Assembly: GCF_000619885.1 (NCBI RefSeq)
Contig: NZ_JHUZ01000006.1
Location: forward strand, 682,001 to 746,000
Direction: 5' to 3'
Source of the DNA: Balneatrix alpica DSM 16621
GTDB lineage: Bacteria; Pseudomonadota; Gammaproteobacteria; Pseudomonadales; Balneatricaceae
Length of the DNA stretch: 64,000 nucleotides
Of this stretch, positions 50,360 to 60,207 are shown piece after piece. Each line of letters starts with the position of its first letter. Within the stretch, counting starts at the first letter, position 1. Made by a program: the position numbers and the translations under genes. The notes under the pieces are model-generated. The model was not told the DNA's origin. It did no database searches and worked only from the letters and a program-made list of their open reading frames with translations.

Positions 50360-50579
50360 AGGTCAGCCTCACTCATCTTCTCGGCTGTTACAGGGGCCCA
50401 CAAATGGGCGTCCTCTCACAAAGGCGAAAGAAGCTACCAGATAATCTGGGCAGACACCATAGCTAAAACAGCTAAGGATCGCTTTTTTTGATCTGTAGCC
50501 CTCTTGCCTGCCTGTTCCCTTATCCCCTGGTTATAATGGCAACTTTGGCGTTCAACAAATGCAACACCAGGGGAGCAAT

Positions 50580-51752
50580 ATGCAAACACGTGGCTGGGCA
50601 GCTCGAGTCGGACAGATGGAGTCTTTTAAGGTGATGGATCTGTTGCGTCGGGCCAAAGAGTTGGAGGCCCAGGGGCGCGATGTGATTCACATGGAAATTG
50701 GTGAACCAGACTTTAGCACCGCCACGGCGATCGTGGAGGCAGGGCAGCGTGCCTTGGCGCAGGGGCGCACCCAATATACCGCAGCTTTGGGGATAGCGCC
50801 GTTGCGGGAGGCAATCAGTGTTTTTTACCAGCAGCGTTATGGTCTGAATATTGCCCCTGAGCGCATTATTGTTACCCCCGGTGGTTCTGGCGCCTTGCTG
50901 CTCCTGTCAGCGTTATTGGTTAACCCCGGCGAGCACTTATTAATGGCGGACCCGGCCTATCCCTGTAATCGACAATTTATGCGTTTGGTAGAAGGGCAGG
51001 CGCGATTATTGCCTACCCAGGCGGAGCAAGGGTTTCACCTAACCCCTGAGCAGTTGCAGCAACATTGGCAAGCCAATACGGCGGGTATTTTGCTGGCCTC
51101 GCCAGCTAATCCAACGGGAATGGTGTTGCACCGTCAGCCGTTGCAGGCGCTGTGTCAGACGGCTCAGCAGTTAGGGGGGCATCGGCTGGTGGATGAGATT
51201 TACCATGGCTTGACCTATGGCATGGATGCGCCATCGGTTTTAGAGGTCGATGATCATGCCTTTGTGCTGAACTCTTTCTCAAAATACTTCGGCATGACAG
51301 GTTGGCGTTTGGGTTGGATTGTCGCTCCCCAGCAGGCGGTAGCAGACTTGGAGAAACTGGCGCAAAACCTGTATATCTCCGCGCCTACGGTGGCACAGTA
51401 TGCGGCCTTGGCAGCATTTGAGAGTGATACCTTGGTGGAGTTAGAGCAACGTCGTGCCGAGTTTGGGCGGCGTCGAGACTTTTTGGTACCTGCTTTGCGT
51501 GAGCTGGGCTTTAGTATTCCGGTGGTGCCTGAAGGGGCGTTTTACGTATACGCCGATGCCTCGGCACTGACCCAGGATAGCTTCCAGTTTTGCCAGCAGT
51601 TACTCGAGCAGGAAGGGGTGGCGGTAACCCCAGGGTTGGATTTTGGTCAGCACCGTTGTCGAGAGTTCATTCGCTTTGCTTATACCACCTCCTTGCCGCG
51701 CTTGCAGCAAGCAGTAGAGCGCATCGGGCGTTTTATTGGGCGCCAGTCATGA
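50580..51752 (+). CDS. PLP-dependent aminotransferase, class I
   Basis: 390 residues of fold type I: MEIGEPDFSTATAIVEAG, AALGIAPLREAIS, the ASPANPTGMVL block, the PLP-binding Lys in NSFSKYFGMTGWRLGW, and the substrate-binding Arg near the C-terminus (RFAYTTS). It most resembles the aspartate/alanine/aromatic group; the amino donor cannot be fixed from sequence alone. ATG 50580 with GGGGAG upstream is preferred over an ATG at 50559. Its stop overlaps the sfsA start. Confidence 0.9.
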   Translation: MQTRGWAARVGQMESFKVMDLLRRAKELEAQGRDVIHMEIGEPDFSTATAIVEAGQRALAQGRTQYTAALGIAPLREAISVFYQQRYGLNIAPERIIVTPGGSGALLLLSALLVNPGEHLLMADPAYPCNRQFMRLVEGQARLLPTQAEQGFHLTPEQLQQHWQANTAGILLASPANPTGMVLHRQPLQALCQTAQQLGGHRLVDEIYHGLTYGMDAPSVLEVDDHAFVLNSFSKYFGMTGWRLGWIVAPQQAVADLEKLAQNLYISAPTVAQYAALAAFESDTLVELEQRRAEFGRRRDFLVPALRELGFSIPVVPEGAFYVYADASALTQDSFQFCQQLLEQEGVAVTPGLDFGQHRCREFIRFAYTTSLPRLQQAVERIGRFIGRQS

Positions 51753-52450
51753 AATGGCCTGCACCTTTACAAGAAGCGCGGTTGATTCGCCGTTATAAGC
51801 GTTTTTTGGCTGATGTGGAGTGTGCCGATGGCCGGATTTTGACATTGCATTGCCCTAATACCGGCTCTATGCGGGCCTGTGCTGAGCCTGGCAGTCGGGT
51901 GTGGTTTTGGGATTCTGCCAATCCACAACGCAAATATCCTTGCACCTGGGAGTTAGTGGAAACGGCCCCCGGGGAATTGGCCTGCATTAACACCCTCAGG
52001 GCTAATCAACTGGTGGCTGAGGCATTACAGCAAGGGCTGATTCCAGAATTGGCGGGCACTCGTCAGTGGCAAACCGAAGTGCGTTATGGCGATGAAAAGA
52101 GTCGTATCGACTTTTATAGCCAGATTGATCAGCAAGCTCAGTATGTAGAAGTGAAAAGCGTCACCTTGAAGGAACAGGGTAGTGGCTTTTTTCCGGATGC
52201 GGTGAGTGCCAGAGCGGCGAAGCATTTACGTGAACTGATGCGAGTGCAGGCCAGTGGGGCTCAGGCTTGGGTGCTGTATTGCGTCAATCATACTGGAATC
52301 CATGCGGTGCAAGCAGCGCAGCACATTGACCCGCTATACGCACAAACCTTAGCAGAGGCGCGCCAAGCTGGGGTGCGAGTATTGGCCTGGCAGGCGGATC
52401 TCACTCCCCAGTCTCTGCAACTTGCCCGGCCGGTGCCGGTTTTAGCCTAG
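51749..52450 (+). CDS. sfsA: SfsA family protein (sugar fermentation stimulation)
   Basis: 233 residues. RYKRFLADVECADGRILTLHCPNTGSM is the SfsA signature; YEVKSVTL-type residues (YVEVKSVTLKEQGSGFFPDAVSARAAKHL) resemble a nuclease-like fold and an OB fold precedes it. The name comes from an E. coli effect on maltose genes; the biochemical function is unknown. The start is ATG 51749, overlapping the aminotransferase TGA; a longer upstream frame lies within that gene. It ends in TAG, overlapping the convergent Rieske gene. Confidence 0.94.
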   Translation: MKWPAPLQEARLIRRYKRFLADVECADGRILTLHCPNTGSMRACAEPGSRVWFWDSANPQRKYPCTWELVETAPGELACINTLRANQLVAEALQQGLIPELAGTRQWQTEVRYGDEKSRIDFYSQIDQQAQYVEVKSVTLKEQGSGFFPDAVSARAAKHLRELMRVQASGAQAWVLYCVNHTGIHAVQAAQHIDPLYAQTLAEARQAGVRVLAWQADLTPQSLQLARPVPVLA

Positions 52451-52788
52451 TCCTGATCGGCTGACCACCACAGCTGACCCTGCTCATCCAAGTGGAGTGG
52501 CTGGGGAACCAGGCTTTCGCCCTGGCAGGGACCAGCGATACACTCACCGCTTTCGACTAAGAATAACGCGCCGTGGGTGGCGCATTGCAGGTAATGCTGA
52601 TTGATGTCCATAAACTCATCAGCTTGCCATTCCAGGGGAATACCCCGGTGTGGACAGGTGTTCAGATAGGCATAAGCCTTATCTGCACGTCGCACAACAA
52701 TAAGGTTGACTTGGCGTTGCTGGTGGCTGAAGTGGAAACCGCGGGCGCGATTTTCTTGCAGGCTATGAAAGTCACAGAGTAAATGCAT
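52447..52788 (-). CDS. Rieske [2Fe-2S] ferredoxin-like protein
   Basis: 113 residues with one Rieske domain: cluster ligands in CPHRGIPL and CATHGALF (C-x-H...C-x2-H). No membrane helix or catalytic domain is attached, so it resembles a small soluble Rieske ferredoxin (NirD/BphF-like). Its partner is unknown. The start could be ATG 52788 or GTG 52797. Its stop overlaps the convergent sfsA stop by two bases, leaving no terminator between them. Confidence 0.88.
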   Translation of the reverse strand: MHLLCDFHSLQENRARGFHFSHQQRQVNLIVVRRADKAYAYLNTCPHRGIPLEWQADEFMDINQHYLQCATHGALFLVESGECIAGPCQGESLVPQPLHLDEQGQLWWSADQD

Positions 52789-52903
52789 GCTCCTCACCTA
52801 AGTGGGCAAAATAGAAATGCAGGCCAGACTTTAACAGTTTGTGCAGGTTAGCTGTATCATGGCGACGTTCGGCGCGAAGCAAACAAAGGTTTAAACAGGT
52901 TCA

Positions 52904-55258
52904 ATGGCTAGAAAGCGTAAAGCGACAGGCCGCCGTTCCTCAGGCTTTGCCCTGGGGGGGCTGCTACTTAAATTAACCGTCGTGGGTATGGTGGTATTGG
53001 CGGGGGTGATGGCATATCTGGATGCGCAGATTGTCAGCCGTTTCGAGGGGCATCGTTGGGCTATCCCCGCTAAGGTCTATGCGCGCCCATTAGAACTGTA
53101 TGAGGGTGTGGGTCTGAATGAGGCACGCCTGCAGAATGAGCTGGCCGCGCTGGGTTATCGTTTGGTTAACCGGGTAGAAGGGCCGGGGCAGGTGGAGCAG
53201 CGTGGGCCCGGGCGTTATCGTATCTATAACCGGGGTTTTCTATTTGCTGATGGCGCTGAGCCTGAACAGCTTTTAGAGGTTGAGTTACAGCGTGGGCGGG
53301 TACAGGCGCTGCGTGACGCTCAGGGGCAAACCCTGGCGATTGCCCGTTTGGAGCCCCAACTGATTGGGGGCTTTTATCCCACCCAAAACGAAGACCGTGA
53401 GTTGGTTACTCTGGATGAGGTGCCTCCTTTACTGGTCGAGACCCTGATTACCATTGAAGACCGTGCCTTTTATGACCACTTTGGCATTTCTCCCAAGGGA
53501 ATAGCGCGGGCGATGTGGGCAAATCTGCGTGCCGGACGGGTGGTGCAGGGGGGAAGTACCCTGACGCAACAGCTGGTGAAAAACTATTACCTGGAAGATA
53601 ACAGCCGCAATCTGGTGCGTAAGCTACTAGAGGCGCCGATGGCGGTGCTGTTGGAGTTGCACTACAGCAAGCGTGAAATTCTCGAGGCGTATTTAAATGA
53701 GGTGTACCTCGGCCAGGATGGTGCGCGTGCCATCCACGGTTTTGGGCAGGCGAGCCTGTTTTACTTTGGGCAGCCGTTAAAAGAGCTGAATCCTGCCCAG
53801 GTCAGCCTGTTGGTCGGCATGGTGAAGGGGCCCTCCTTATATAACCCCAGACGCCATCCTGAACGTGCTACGGAGCGCCGCAATCTGGTGCTGCAAGTGC
53901 TCGGCGAGCAAGGCATTATGCCGGTCGAGTATGCCCAAGGCTGGGCCAAGCAACCCTTGGCTGTGACGGATGTGCCCTTGCGATCGCGTGGTGGCTATCC
54001 CGCCTTTATGGCGCTGGTGCGTCAACAACTGCAGCAGTTTTATGATCCCAACACCCTTAGCAGTGCCGGGTTGCGGGTTTTTACGACTCTTGATCCTTTT
54101 GTTCAGCAAGCTGCAGAGCAGAGTCTGGAGCAAGTTAGTGCTCGCTTACTTAAAAAGTATGCTCAGCGCCTGGATAACCTGGAGGGTGCCTTAATCAGTG
54201 CCAATCCGCATACCGGCGAGGTACTTGCTGTGGTGGGGAGTCGTAACCCGCGTTTCCATGGCTTTAACCGGGCGTTGGAGGCACGGCGTAATATTGGTTC
54301 CCTGGTGAAGCCAGCGGTTTATCTCACGGCATTGGAGCAGTACCAGCAGTATTCGTTGGCGACCTTAGTGGATGATAGCCCGCTCTCTATTAAAGCAGGG
54401 GATGGGAGCCAGTGGTCACCGAAGAACTTCGATAAAGAAAGTCATGGCCGAGTGCCACTATGGCAAGCCTTGGCACTGTCATATAACCAGTCGACGGCTC
54501 GCTTGGGGTTGGAGCTGGGCTTGCCCCGTGTGAAGCAGACCATGGAGCGCTTGGGGGTGACTGCCTCGATAGAGGCGGTACCCTCAATGTTGTTAGGTGC
54601 AACCAGTTTGACTCCGCTGGAGGTCACGCAGATGTATCAAACCCTGGCTGCGGGGGGCTTCCAGGTGCCGCTACGGGCGGTTACCGCGGTGCTGGATGAG
54701 CAGGGTCAGCCCTTACAGGCGCAATCATTGCATTTCCAGCCCAAGCAGGTAGTGGATCCTCGCTTTGTCGCATTACTGCATTACGCCATGCAGCAGACGG
54801 TAGAGGTGGGTACGGCCCGCTCGATTCGTAATCATATCCCTGCGGAGGTGTTTGTTGCGGGTAAGACAGGCACCAGTAATGACCAGCGTGATAGCTGGTT
54901 CGCCGGTTTTACTGAGGATTACCTAACCGTCGCCTGGTTGGGGCGTGATGATTCCGGACCAACGCCGCTGACGGGTGGGGGTGGTGCCTTACAGGTGTGG
55001 ATTGAAATGATGAAGACCCTCGCCCCCGCCCCTTGGCAGCGCCAATACCCGGCGGGCATTAGCCAGGTATGGACAAATGCGCAGGGACTGCAAACGGACC
55101 CCGGTTGCGCTGGTGCGCGTCTGCTACCCTATATTGCCGGAGCAGAGCCGCAGCGTTATCAGAGTTGTCAGAGTCGCCCAACTCACACTCCCAGTGGTGG
55201 CTCATCCGGCTCTGACTCTGGTGTGCCCCGTTGGTTACGTAATTTATTTGGAGGTTAA
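52904..55258 (+). CDS. mrcB: Penicillin-binding protein 1B, bifunctional
   Basis: 784 residues. A basic cytoplasmic start and one membrane helix (about 17-40) lead to a UB2H-like domain, then the glycosyltransferase (EDRAFYDHFGISPKG, GGSTLTQQLVKNYYL, EAYLNEVYLG) and the transpeptidase (SxxK in IGSLVKP, SYNQS, KTGTSND). It polymerises and cross-links peptidoglycan. The C-terminal tail is Ser/Gly-rich. Only two bases separate it from the next gene, a TPR lipoprotein, which may assist it as LpoB does in E. coli, but that is inference. Confidence 0.96.
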   Translation: MARKRKATGRRSSGFALGGLLLKLTVVGMVVLAGVMAYLDAQIVSRFEGHRWAIPAKVYARPLELYEGVGLNEARLQNELAALGYRLVNRVEGPGQVEQRGPGRYRIYNRGFLFADGAEPEQLLEVELQRGRVQALRDAQGQTLAIARLEPQLIGGFYPTQNEDRELVTLDEVPPLLVETLITIEDRAFYDHFGISPKGIARAMWANLRAGRVVQGGSTLTQQLVKNYYLEDNSRNLVRKLLEAPMAVLLELHYSKREILEAYLNEVYLGQDGARAIHGFGQASLFYFGQPLKELNPAQVSLLVGMVKGPSLYNPRRHPERATERRNLVLQVLGEQGIMPVEYAQGWAKQPLAVTDVPLRSRGGYPAFMALVRQQLQQFYDPNTLSSAGLRVFTTLDPFVQQAAEQSLEQVSARLLKKYAQRLDNLEGALISANPHTGEVLAVVGSRNPRFHGFNRALEARRNIGSLVKPAVYLTALEQYQQYSLATLVDDSPLSIKAGDGSQWSPKNFDKESHGRVPLWQALALSYNQSTARLGLELGLPRVKQTMERLGVTASIEAVPSMLLGATSLTPLEVTQMYQTLAAGGFQVPLRAVTAVLDEQGQPLQAQSLHFQPKQVVDPRFVALLHYAMQQTVEVGTARSIRNHIPAEVFVAGKTGTSNDQRDSWFAGFTEDYLTVAWLGRDDSGPTPLTGGGGALQVWIEMMKTLAPAPWQRQYPAGISQVWTNAQGLQTDPGCAGARLLPYIAGAEPQRYQSCQSRPTHTPSGGSSGSDSGVPRWLRNLFGG

Positions 55259-55260
55259 GG

Positions 55261-55764
55261 ATGAGACGACTGCGTGCCTTGCTAGTCAGCGGTTTAGCAC
55301 TGGTGTTAGCGGGTTGTGCCAGCCCAGGATTATGGCCACCTGGAGCGAGTCAGACTCGTGCGCCTGTAGTGGTTAAGGATCGCTCAGTCAGTGCAGGGGC
55401 GGTACTGACCCCTAATGCGAATGCTAAAGTGTCGGGCGCATCCTCCTCAACTGCGCCGGCAGTGGCGCCTTCTGGCAGTGAGCAGGCGCCACAACAGCTT
55501 GCGGTGATCGCTCCTAAGCCAGCGGTACAGTCTTTGTTGCAACAGGCACGCCAATTACAGCAGCAGGGGCAAACTCAGCAGGCGCTGAGCCGGGCAGAAC
55601 GCGCGTTGCGTTTAGATCCGCGTGAGCCACAGGTGTATGTGCTGTTGATGGAGCTCTATGATGCCAGTGGTTTGACAACCCAGGCGGAAGAAATGGCCAG
55701 AAGGGGGCTAAGTGTTGCCCGCAATGATCAGGAGCGTCGCCTGTTTAGTGCGCGTCTACCTTAG
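55261..55764 (+). CDS. TPR-containing lipoprotein
   Basis: 167 residues. A lipoprotein signal with lipobox LAGC (Cys about residue 18) is followed by a low-complexity Ala/Ser/Pro linker (about 35-80) and a helical TPR-like region (ARQLQQQGQTQQALSRAERALRLDPREPQVYVLLMELYDASG). I do not recognise a named family. It is two bases downstream of mrcB, so a role near PBP1b is possible. A strong terminator follows. Confidence 0.8.
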   Translation: MRRLRALLVSGLALVLAGCASPGLWPPGASQTRAPVVVKDRSVSAGAVLTPNANAKVSGASSSTAPAVAPSGSEQAPQQLAVIAPKPAVQSLLQQARQLQQQGQTQQALSRAERALRLDPREPQVYVLLMELYDASGLTTQAEEMARRGLSVARNDQERRLFSARLP

Positions 55765-55780
55765 TGGGCGAGTACTGATG

Positions 55781-55806
55781 AACAACCCGGCCCAGGCCGG
55801 GTTGTT
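55781..55806. terminator. Bidirectional terminator after the TPR lipoprotein gene
   Basis: AACAACCCGGCC (55781-55792) pairs perfectly with GGCCGGGTTGTT (55795-55806), between two convergent genes. Confidence 0.75.
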
Positions 55807-55821
55807 GCATTCTGAAGGGGG

Positions 55822-56400
55822 CTAATGGGCTGCCCGTTTGGATAGCAGCAATAAGCTCAGGCTGAGCAAGAGCAAATATGCCGCCAGCCAGTAGTCTGGA
55901 TTACCCAGGTGTGGCAACCACTGGCGTACCGGCAGGCTCAACACCAGACTCAGGGCGGCACCAGCATAGCTTGCTGCTGCCACGGCTTGACGACGTCGCC
56001 ACAGTTGCACACTGGCCCACAGTAAGCACAGGGCGGCCAGGCTCCAGAGTAGTTCTCGATAGGCATAGCCCCAGTCCAGACGGCGACCTAGTTCAAAGCC
56101 CGCCATCGCCCCTAAGAGTAACTTGCCCCAATGCGGACGGCTCAAAGGCCAGGCCAGCACTAGCACCGCCAAAGCGATAGCACTAAAAGGCATGGCAACA
56201 TAGTGAACCAGGTTGGCGAAGAGCAAGCCGAGGGTGCTGGGTTGTTCATCCCAACTGCCGAGTAGGACCGATAACAACCAGCACACTAGCGAAAATGCCA
56301 AGCATACCAGCTGATCTTGCTCAAGCTGGGGGCGCCCCTGGTAGTGGCGAAAAATGACCAGACAACCCAAGGCGCTCAGTGCTAAGTACAGACCTTCCAT
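55822..56400 (-). CDS. Predicted inner-membrane protein, unknown function
   Basis: 192 residues, almost wholly hydrophobic, with six or seven predicted membrane helices and short charged loops (RHYQGRPQLEQDQ, SWDEQPS, ELGRRLDWGYAYRELLW, QLWRRRQ). I do not recognise the family. It is the last gene of the leftward clc-thiE-hemL series, 12 bases after hemL, so it is probably co-transcribed. Confidence 0.75.
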   Translation of the reverse strand: MEGLYLALSALGCLVIFRHYQGRPQLEQDQLVCLAFSLVCWLLSVLLGSWDEQPSTLGLLFANLVHYVAMPFSAIALAVLVLAWPLSRPHWGKLLLGAMAGFELGRRLDWGYAYRELLWSLAALCLLWASVQLWRRRQAVAAASYAGAALSLVLSLPVRQWLPHLGNPDYWLAAYLLLLSLSLLLLSKRAAH

Positions 56401-56412
56401 CCTGTTACCCTG

Positions 56413-57696
56413 TTACTTGAGACTGGCAAAAGCCTGTTCGGCTGCGGCCAGGGTGTGGGCCAGTGCTGCCTGATCATGCGCGGCGGACATAAAGCAGGCC
56501 TCATAGCTCGCAGGGGCAAGGTAAACCCCTTGTTCCAGCATGCTGTGGAAGAAGCGGTTGAAGTGATCCTTGTTACAGGCCATGACTTCACTGTAGCAGG
56601 TGACCTGTGCCTGGTCGGTAAAGAACAAACCGAACATGCCGCCGACTGCATTGGTGAGGAAGGGAATTCCCGCTGCCTTGGCGGCGGCTTCCAGGCCTGC
56701 GCAGAGTTCGGCGGTGCGTTGGCTGATGCCTTGGTGTACATCAGTAGCGCTGATGGCATTCAACATGGCCAAACCGGCCGCCATCGCAATAGGATTGCCC
56801 GACAGGGTACCGGCCTGATACACCGGCCCCAAGGGGGCAATGTGTTGCATGACGTCCCGGCGTCCACCAAAGGCTCCGACGGGCATACCGCCACCAATGA
56901 TTTTTCCCAGGGTGGTAAGGTCGGGTTTGATACCGTAGTGGGCTTGGGCGCCGCCGAGGGCCACGCGGAAGCCTGTCATGACTTCATCAAAAATCAGCAG
57001 TGCGCCCTCTTGGTCGCAGAGTTCCCGTAGCCCTTGCAGGAAGCCAGGGGCAGGCGGGATACAGTTCATATTGCCCGCCACCGGCTCAACGATAATGCAG
57101 GCAATCTGTTCTGGATACTGGGTAAAGGCGGCTTGGACGGAGTCCAGGTCATTAAAGGTCAGGGTCAGGGTATGCTCAGCCAGGGCGGCAGGTACGCCAG
57201 GTGAGTTGGGGACACCAAGGGTGAGGGCGCCGGAGCCGGCTTTTACTAGTAGGGAGTCGGAATGACCATGGTAGCAGCCTTCAAACTTGATGATTTTGTC
57301 ACGGCCAGTAAAGCCACGAGCGAGGCGAATGGCACTCATGGTGGCTTCAGTGCCGGAGTTGACCATCCGCACCATTTCAATAGAGGGCACGAGTTCACAG
57401 ACTTTCTTCGCCATGCTGACTTCGATGGCGGTTGGGGCGCCGAAGCTGAGGCCGTGATCAAGGCTGGCTTTAACGGCGTTGAGTACGTCAGGATGATTGT
57501 GACCGAGCAGCATTGGGCCCCAGGAGCCGACATAGTCGACATAGGCTTTGTCATCTTCGTCATAGAGATAAGCGCCTTGGGCGCGTTTGAAGAAGATGGG
57601 GGTGCCGCCTACAGCTTTGAAGGCGCGAACGGGAGAGTTTACCCCGCCAGGGATGTAGCGTTGGGCTTCGTTAAAAAGGTCCTGTGAGCGGCTCAT
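56413..57696 (-). CDS. hemL: Glutamate-1-semialdehyde 2,1-aminomutase
   Basis: 427 residues, PLP-dependent fold type [58 protein letters not shown], and the PLP Lys in [18 protein letters not shown]. It makes 5-aminolevulinate by the C5 pathway for heme. It is adjacent to thiE, as in Pseudomonas. Confidence 0.97.
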   Translation of the reverse strand: MSRSQDLFNEAQRYIPGGVNSPVRAFKAVGGTPIFFKRAQGAYLYDEDDKAYVDYVGSWGPMLLGHNHPDVLNAVKASLDHGLSFGAPTAIEVSMAKKVCELVPSIEMVRMVNSGTEATMSAIRLARGFTGRDKIIKFEGCYHGHSDSLLVKAGSGALTLGVPNSPGVPAALAEHTLTLTFNDLDSVQAAFTQYPEQIACIIVEPVAGNMNCIPPAPGFLQGLRELCDQEGALLIFDEVMTGFRVALGGAQAHYGIKPDLTTLGKIIGGGMPVGAFGGRRDVMQHIAPLGPVYQAGTLSGNPIAMAAGLAMLNAISATDVHQGISQRTAELCAGLEAAAKAAGIPFLTNAVGGMFGLFFTDQAQVTCYSEVMACNKDHFNRFFHSMLEQGVYLAPASYEACFMSAAHDQAALAHTLAAAEQAFASLK

Positions 57697-57713
57697 AGTA
57701 TTGTCTCAGTTGA

Positions 57714-58379
57714 TCAAGGTAATACGGAGGGAGCAGCAGGAGCTGCCGAAAATAAATGCTGGTATGCCTGGGCGCGCGCTTGAATGAGCGCTGCCGAGGG
57801 GGCGCTAAACAGGTCGCCTACCACCGCGAGCCATTGCGCACCGGCCTGGAGTACAGTAGGGGCGCGCTCCAGCGTTATCCCCCCTATTGCAACCAGTGGT
57901 AAGCCAAGGGGCTGGGCCTGTTGCAGAATGCTCAGGGGGGCCGGGCTGGCAAGTGGCTTGGTCGAGGAGGGGAAAAAAGCGCCAAAGGCGAGATAGTCTG
58001 CCCCATCCGCCAGGGCTTGCTGCGCCAGCTCGAGACTGGCATGACAGGTAATGCCAATAATGGCTTGCTGGCCGAGCAGGCTGCGTGCTTCTGTCAGCTT
58101 GGTGTCCTGTTGCCCAAGATGGACGCCATCGGCACCGATTCGTTGGCAGAGGGAGACATCATCATTGATCAGTAGCTGACAGTGATAGTCACGGCATAAG
58201 CTAAGCAAGGCTTGCGCCTGTTTAAGACGAAGCGTGGCATTGGCGGATTTATCCCGATACTGCAGTAGACGCATACCGCCCCGCAAAGCGGCCTCGACGG
58301 CTTCGAGCAGACGTGTATCGGGTAGGAGCGTGCTGTCGGTAATGCCATAGAGGCCACCTTGGGATAAGCCTTTACTCAT
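57714..58379 (-). CDS. thiE: Thiamine-phosphate synthase
   Basis: 221 residues, TIM barrel: GLYGITDSTLL, LQYRDKSAN, LLINDDVSLCQRIGADGVHLGQQD, FGAFFPSSTKP and VAIGGI. It joins the thiazole and pyrimidine halves of thiamine. It overlaps the CLC gene by four bases. No TPP riboswitch is visible in front. Confidence 0.96.
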   Translation of the reverse strand: MSKGLSQGGLYGITDSTLLPDTRLLEAVEAALRGGMRLLQYRDKSANATLRLKQAQALLSLCRDYHCQLLINDDVSLCQRIGADGVHLGQQDTKLTEARSLLGQQAIIGITCHASLELAQQALADGADYLAFGAFFPSSTKPLASPAPLSILQQAQPLGLPLVAIGGITLERAPTVLQAGAQWLAVVGDLFSAPSAALIQARAQAYQHLFSAAPAAPSVLP

Positions 58380-60109
58380 AACAAGTTCTGTTGCTGGTTC
58401 ATGTAGTTGCGCAAGTCATCATAGGTCAGAGTGCCGACAATACTGCCGCTCCAGCCGCGAACGTACAAGGCTTCACTGCCACTTTGATTGAGGCGATCCA
58501 GCGCCTCCTTGAGGGTGGCTTGAATAGCAATCGGCTGTAGATCTTTCCGCTGTGCGGGAATGGCGAGCAGGCTAATCTCCTGGTGCTCTTGAGTGGGGGC
58601 GTGTTCGGCCAATAGGAAGCGGCGTAAGTCGCTGGTGGCGAGCAGGCTAACCGGTGTCCCCTCCCGCATAATGAGTAGCCAGGGAGCATTTAGCTCAATC
58701 AGCGCTTGGGCTTCTGCTGGGGTAACTTTATGGCTGCTGCGTGGGGTATTACGCTGCATCACTGCGGCGACGCCCTCTCGGCTGAGTGCCTGTGCAAGGG
58801 GCGACTGATTGGGAAGGTGGCCTTGTTCAGCCAGCAGTGACCAAAAAACCGACTTCTGTTTAAACACATAACTGCAGGTCAGGTTGGCGACGACAATGGC
58901 CAGCATGCCCGGGAAAATAATATTGGAGTTATGGGTTAATTCTAATAGCGCGGTTAGGGCAGCAAGGGGAGCCTGCAGTGCGGCACTCATCATTGCACCC
59001 ATGCCGAGCATGGCGTAAAAGCCCATGTCGCCAATAGGTTGCGGGCTGATGAGACCTCCAAGGATACCAAGCGCGCCGCCAGCAGAGGCGCCAATTAATA
59101 AGATCGGGCCAATGCATCCCATGGGGATGCCAATGCCAAAGCACCAAGCGGTGCAGGCCAGTTTAACCAGCGTCAACAGCAGCAAAGTGGGCAGCAGCAT
59201 CTGGCCTTGGAGGATGGAGCTGATGCTGTCATAGCCGATGCCCATGATTTCTGGTACCGCTACGGCACCCAGTGCCGCCATCAAACCGGCGGATAAGAAG
59301 CGTACACTCAGTGGCCAGTGTTGCAGGCGATGAGTGAGCAACACTAGCTTATTAAAGGCGGCAGCCAGGGTGCCAAGCACAAAACCAAGGAGCATGATGA
59401 AGGGAATTTCATAGAGTGAGCGGTATTGTAGCTCCGGCACAATAAAAGCAATTTCCCCACTGAAAACTGCATGGTTAATCAGCGCTGCTGTCACTGACGC
59501 AACCATGACGGGTAGAAAACCATTAATACTGTATTCCAGTAGCACAACCTCCATAGCGAACAGCACGCCGGCTAAGGGTGTGTTAAAGGAGGCAGAAATA
59601 GCCGCTGCAACGCCGCACCCAACCAGAATGCGAATGCTATTGTTGGGTGCTTGCAGACGTTGGCCAAGCAAACTGCTGACGGCAGCGCCTAGATGAATGG
59701 CTGGGCCCTCTCGGCCAGCAGGTAAGCCGCTGATAATCGCTAAAGCGCCACTAAAGAATTGCACTATCGCATTGCGGCCATGCAGATAACCCTGATGAAA
59801 ATTCAGACGTTCTAGCACGTAGACTACCCCAACCCGGCGGCGTTCAGGGGCGACCAGATAGAGGCAGAGCAGAATTAAGCAGACCCCTAAGAGGGGGCCA
59901 ATAAAGCGCAGGCTGGCGGGAAGCTGCTCAAAGTTCTCTGCATCCCCCAGCAGCCAGACCAGTGGCACTTCAATTGCGAGGCGGAACAATACCATCAGGC
60001 TACCGGCAGCGAGACCTGCTGCTAAGCCAAGTAGGGCAAGTTGGGGGAGGGCTTCAAGATGGGCCAGACGACCCCGAAAGTAATTCAGGCTAAATACGTC
60101 TTTTAGCAT
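58376..60109 (-). CDS. CLC-family chloride channel with C-terminal CBS domains
   Basis: 577 residues: a CLC membrane domain (about 20-430) and two CBS motifs (about 450-575, GVAAVMQRNTP... and GSIVGTLTYDDL). The gating-glutamate segment GREGPAIHLGAA is intact. The usual helix-D GSGIP is replaced around VGVVYVLERL, and the segment equivalent to the E. coli antiporter proton-glutamate (FIIEE) reads FAMEV, with Val as in animal CLC channels. So a passive channel is more likely than an H+/Cl- exchanger, an inference from alignment by eye. Overlaps thiE; divergent from argC. Confidence 0.88.
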   Translation of the reverse strand: MLKDVFSLNYFRGRLAHLEALPQLALLGLAAGLAAGSLMVLFRLAIEVPLVWLLGDAENFEQLPASLRFIGPLLGVCLILLCLYLVAPERRRVGVVYVLERLNFHQGYLHGRNAIVQFFSGALAIISGLPAGREGPAIHLGAAVSSLLGQRLQAPNNSIRILVGCGVAAAISASFNTPLAGVLFAMEVVLLEYSINGFLPVMVASVTAALINHAVFSGEIAFIVPELQYRSLYEIPFIMLLGFVLGTLAAAFNKLVLLTHRLQHWPLSVRFLSAGLMAALGAVAVPEIMGIGYDSISSILQGQMLLPTLLLLTLVKLACTAWCFGIGIPMGCIGPILLIGASAGGALGILGGLISPQPIGDMGFYAMLGMGAMMSAALQAPLAALTALLELTHNSNIIFPGMLAIVVANLTCSYVFKQKSVFWSLLAEQGHLPNQSPLAQALSREGVAAVMQRNTPRSSHKVTPAEAQALIELNAPWLLIMREGTPVSLLATSDLRRFLLAEHAPTQEHQEISLLAIPAQRKDLQPIAIQATLKEALDRLNQSGSEALYVRGWSGSIVGTLTYDDLRNYMNQQQNLL

Positions 60110-60207
60110 GGAAATGAGTCTCCGGCTTTCGCTTGAGAGACCTGGCCTTTATCATAGAGGCCTTGCCAAAGCAGATTAGTGCGTGTGAACACGCTAAGGG
60201 GAAGTCG

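Noticed and set aside
50504-50537. Complete sigma-70 promoter for the aminotransferase gene
   Set aside because: TATAAT is present, but the nearest TTGCCT is 22 bases away and no hexamer fits at 16-18 bases.
51590-51748. Upstream extension of sfsA
   Set aside because: It lies out of frame inside the aminotransferase gene; the ATG overlapping that gene's stop gives the conserved SfsA N-terminus.
60133-60207. N-terminal extension of ArgC to ATG 60133
   Set aside because: It precedes the Rossmann start found at residue 1-2 in the family, and GTG 60208 has a good ribosome-binding site.
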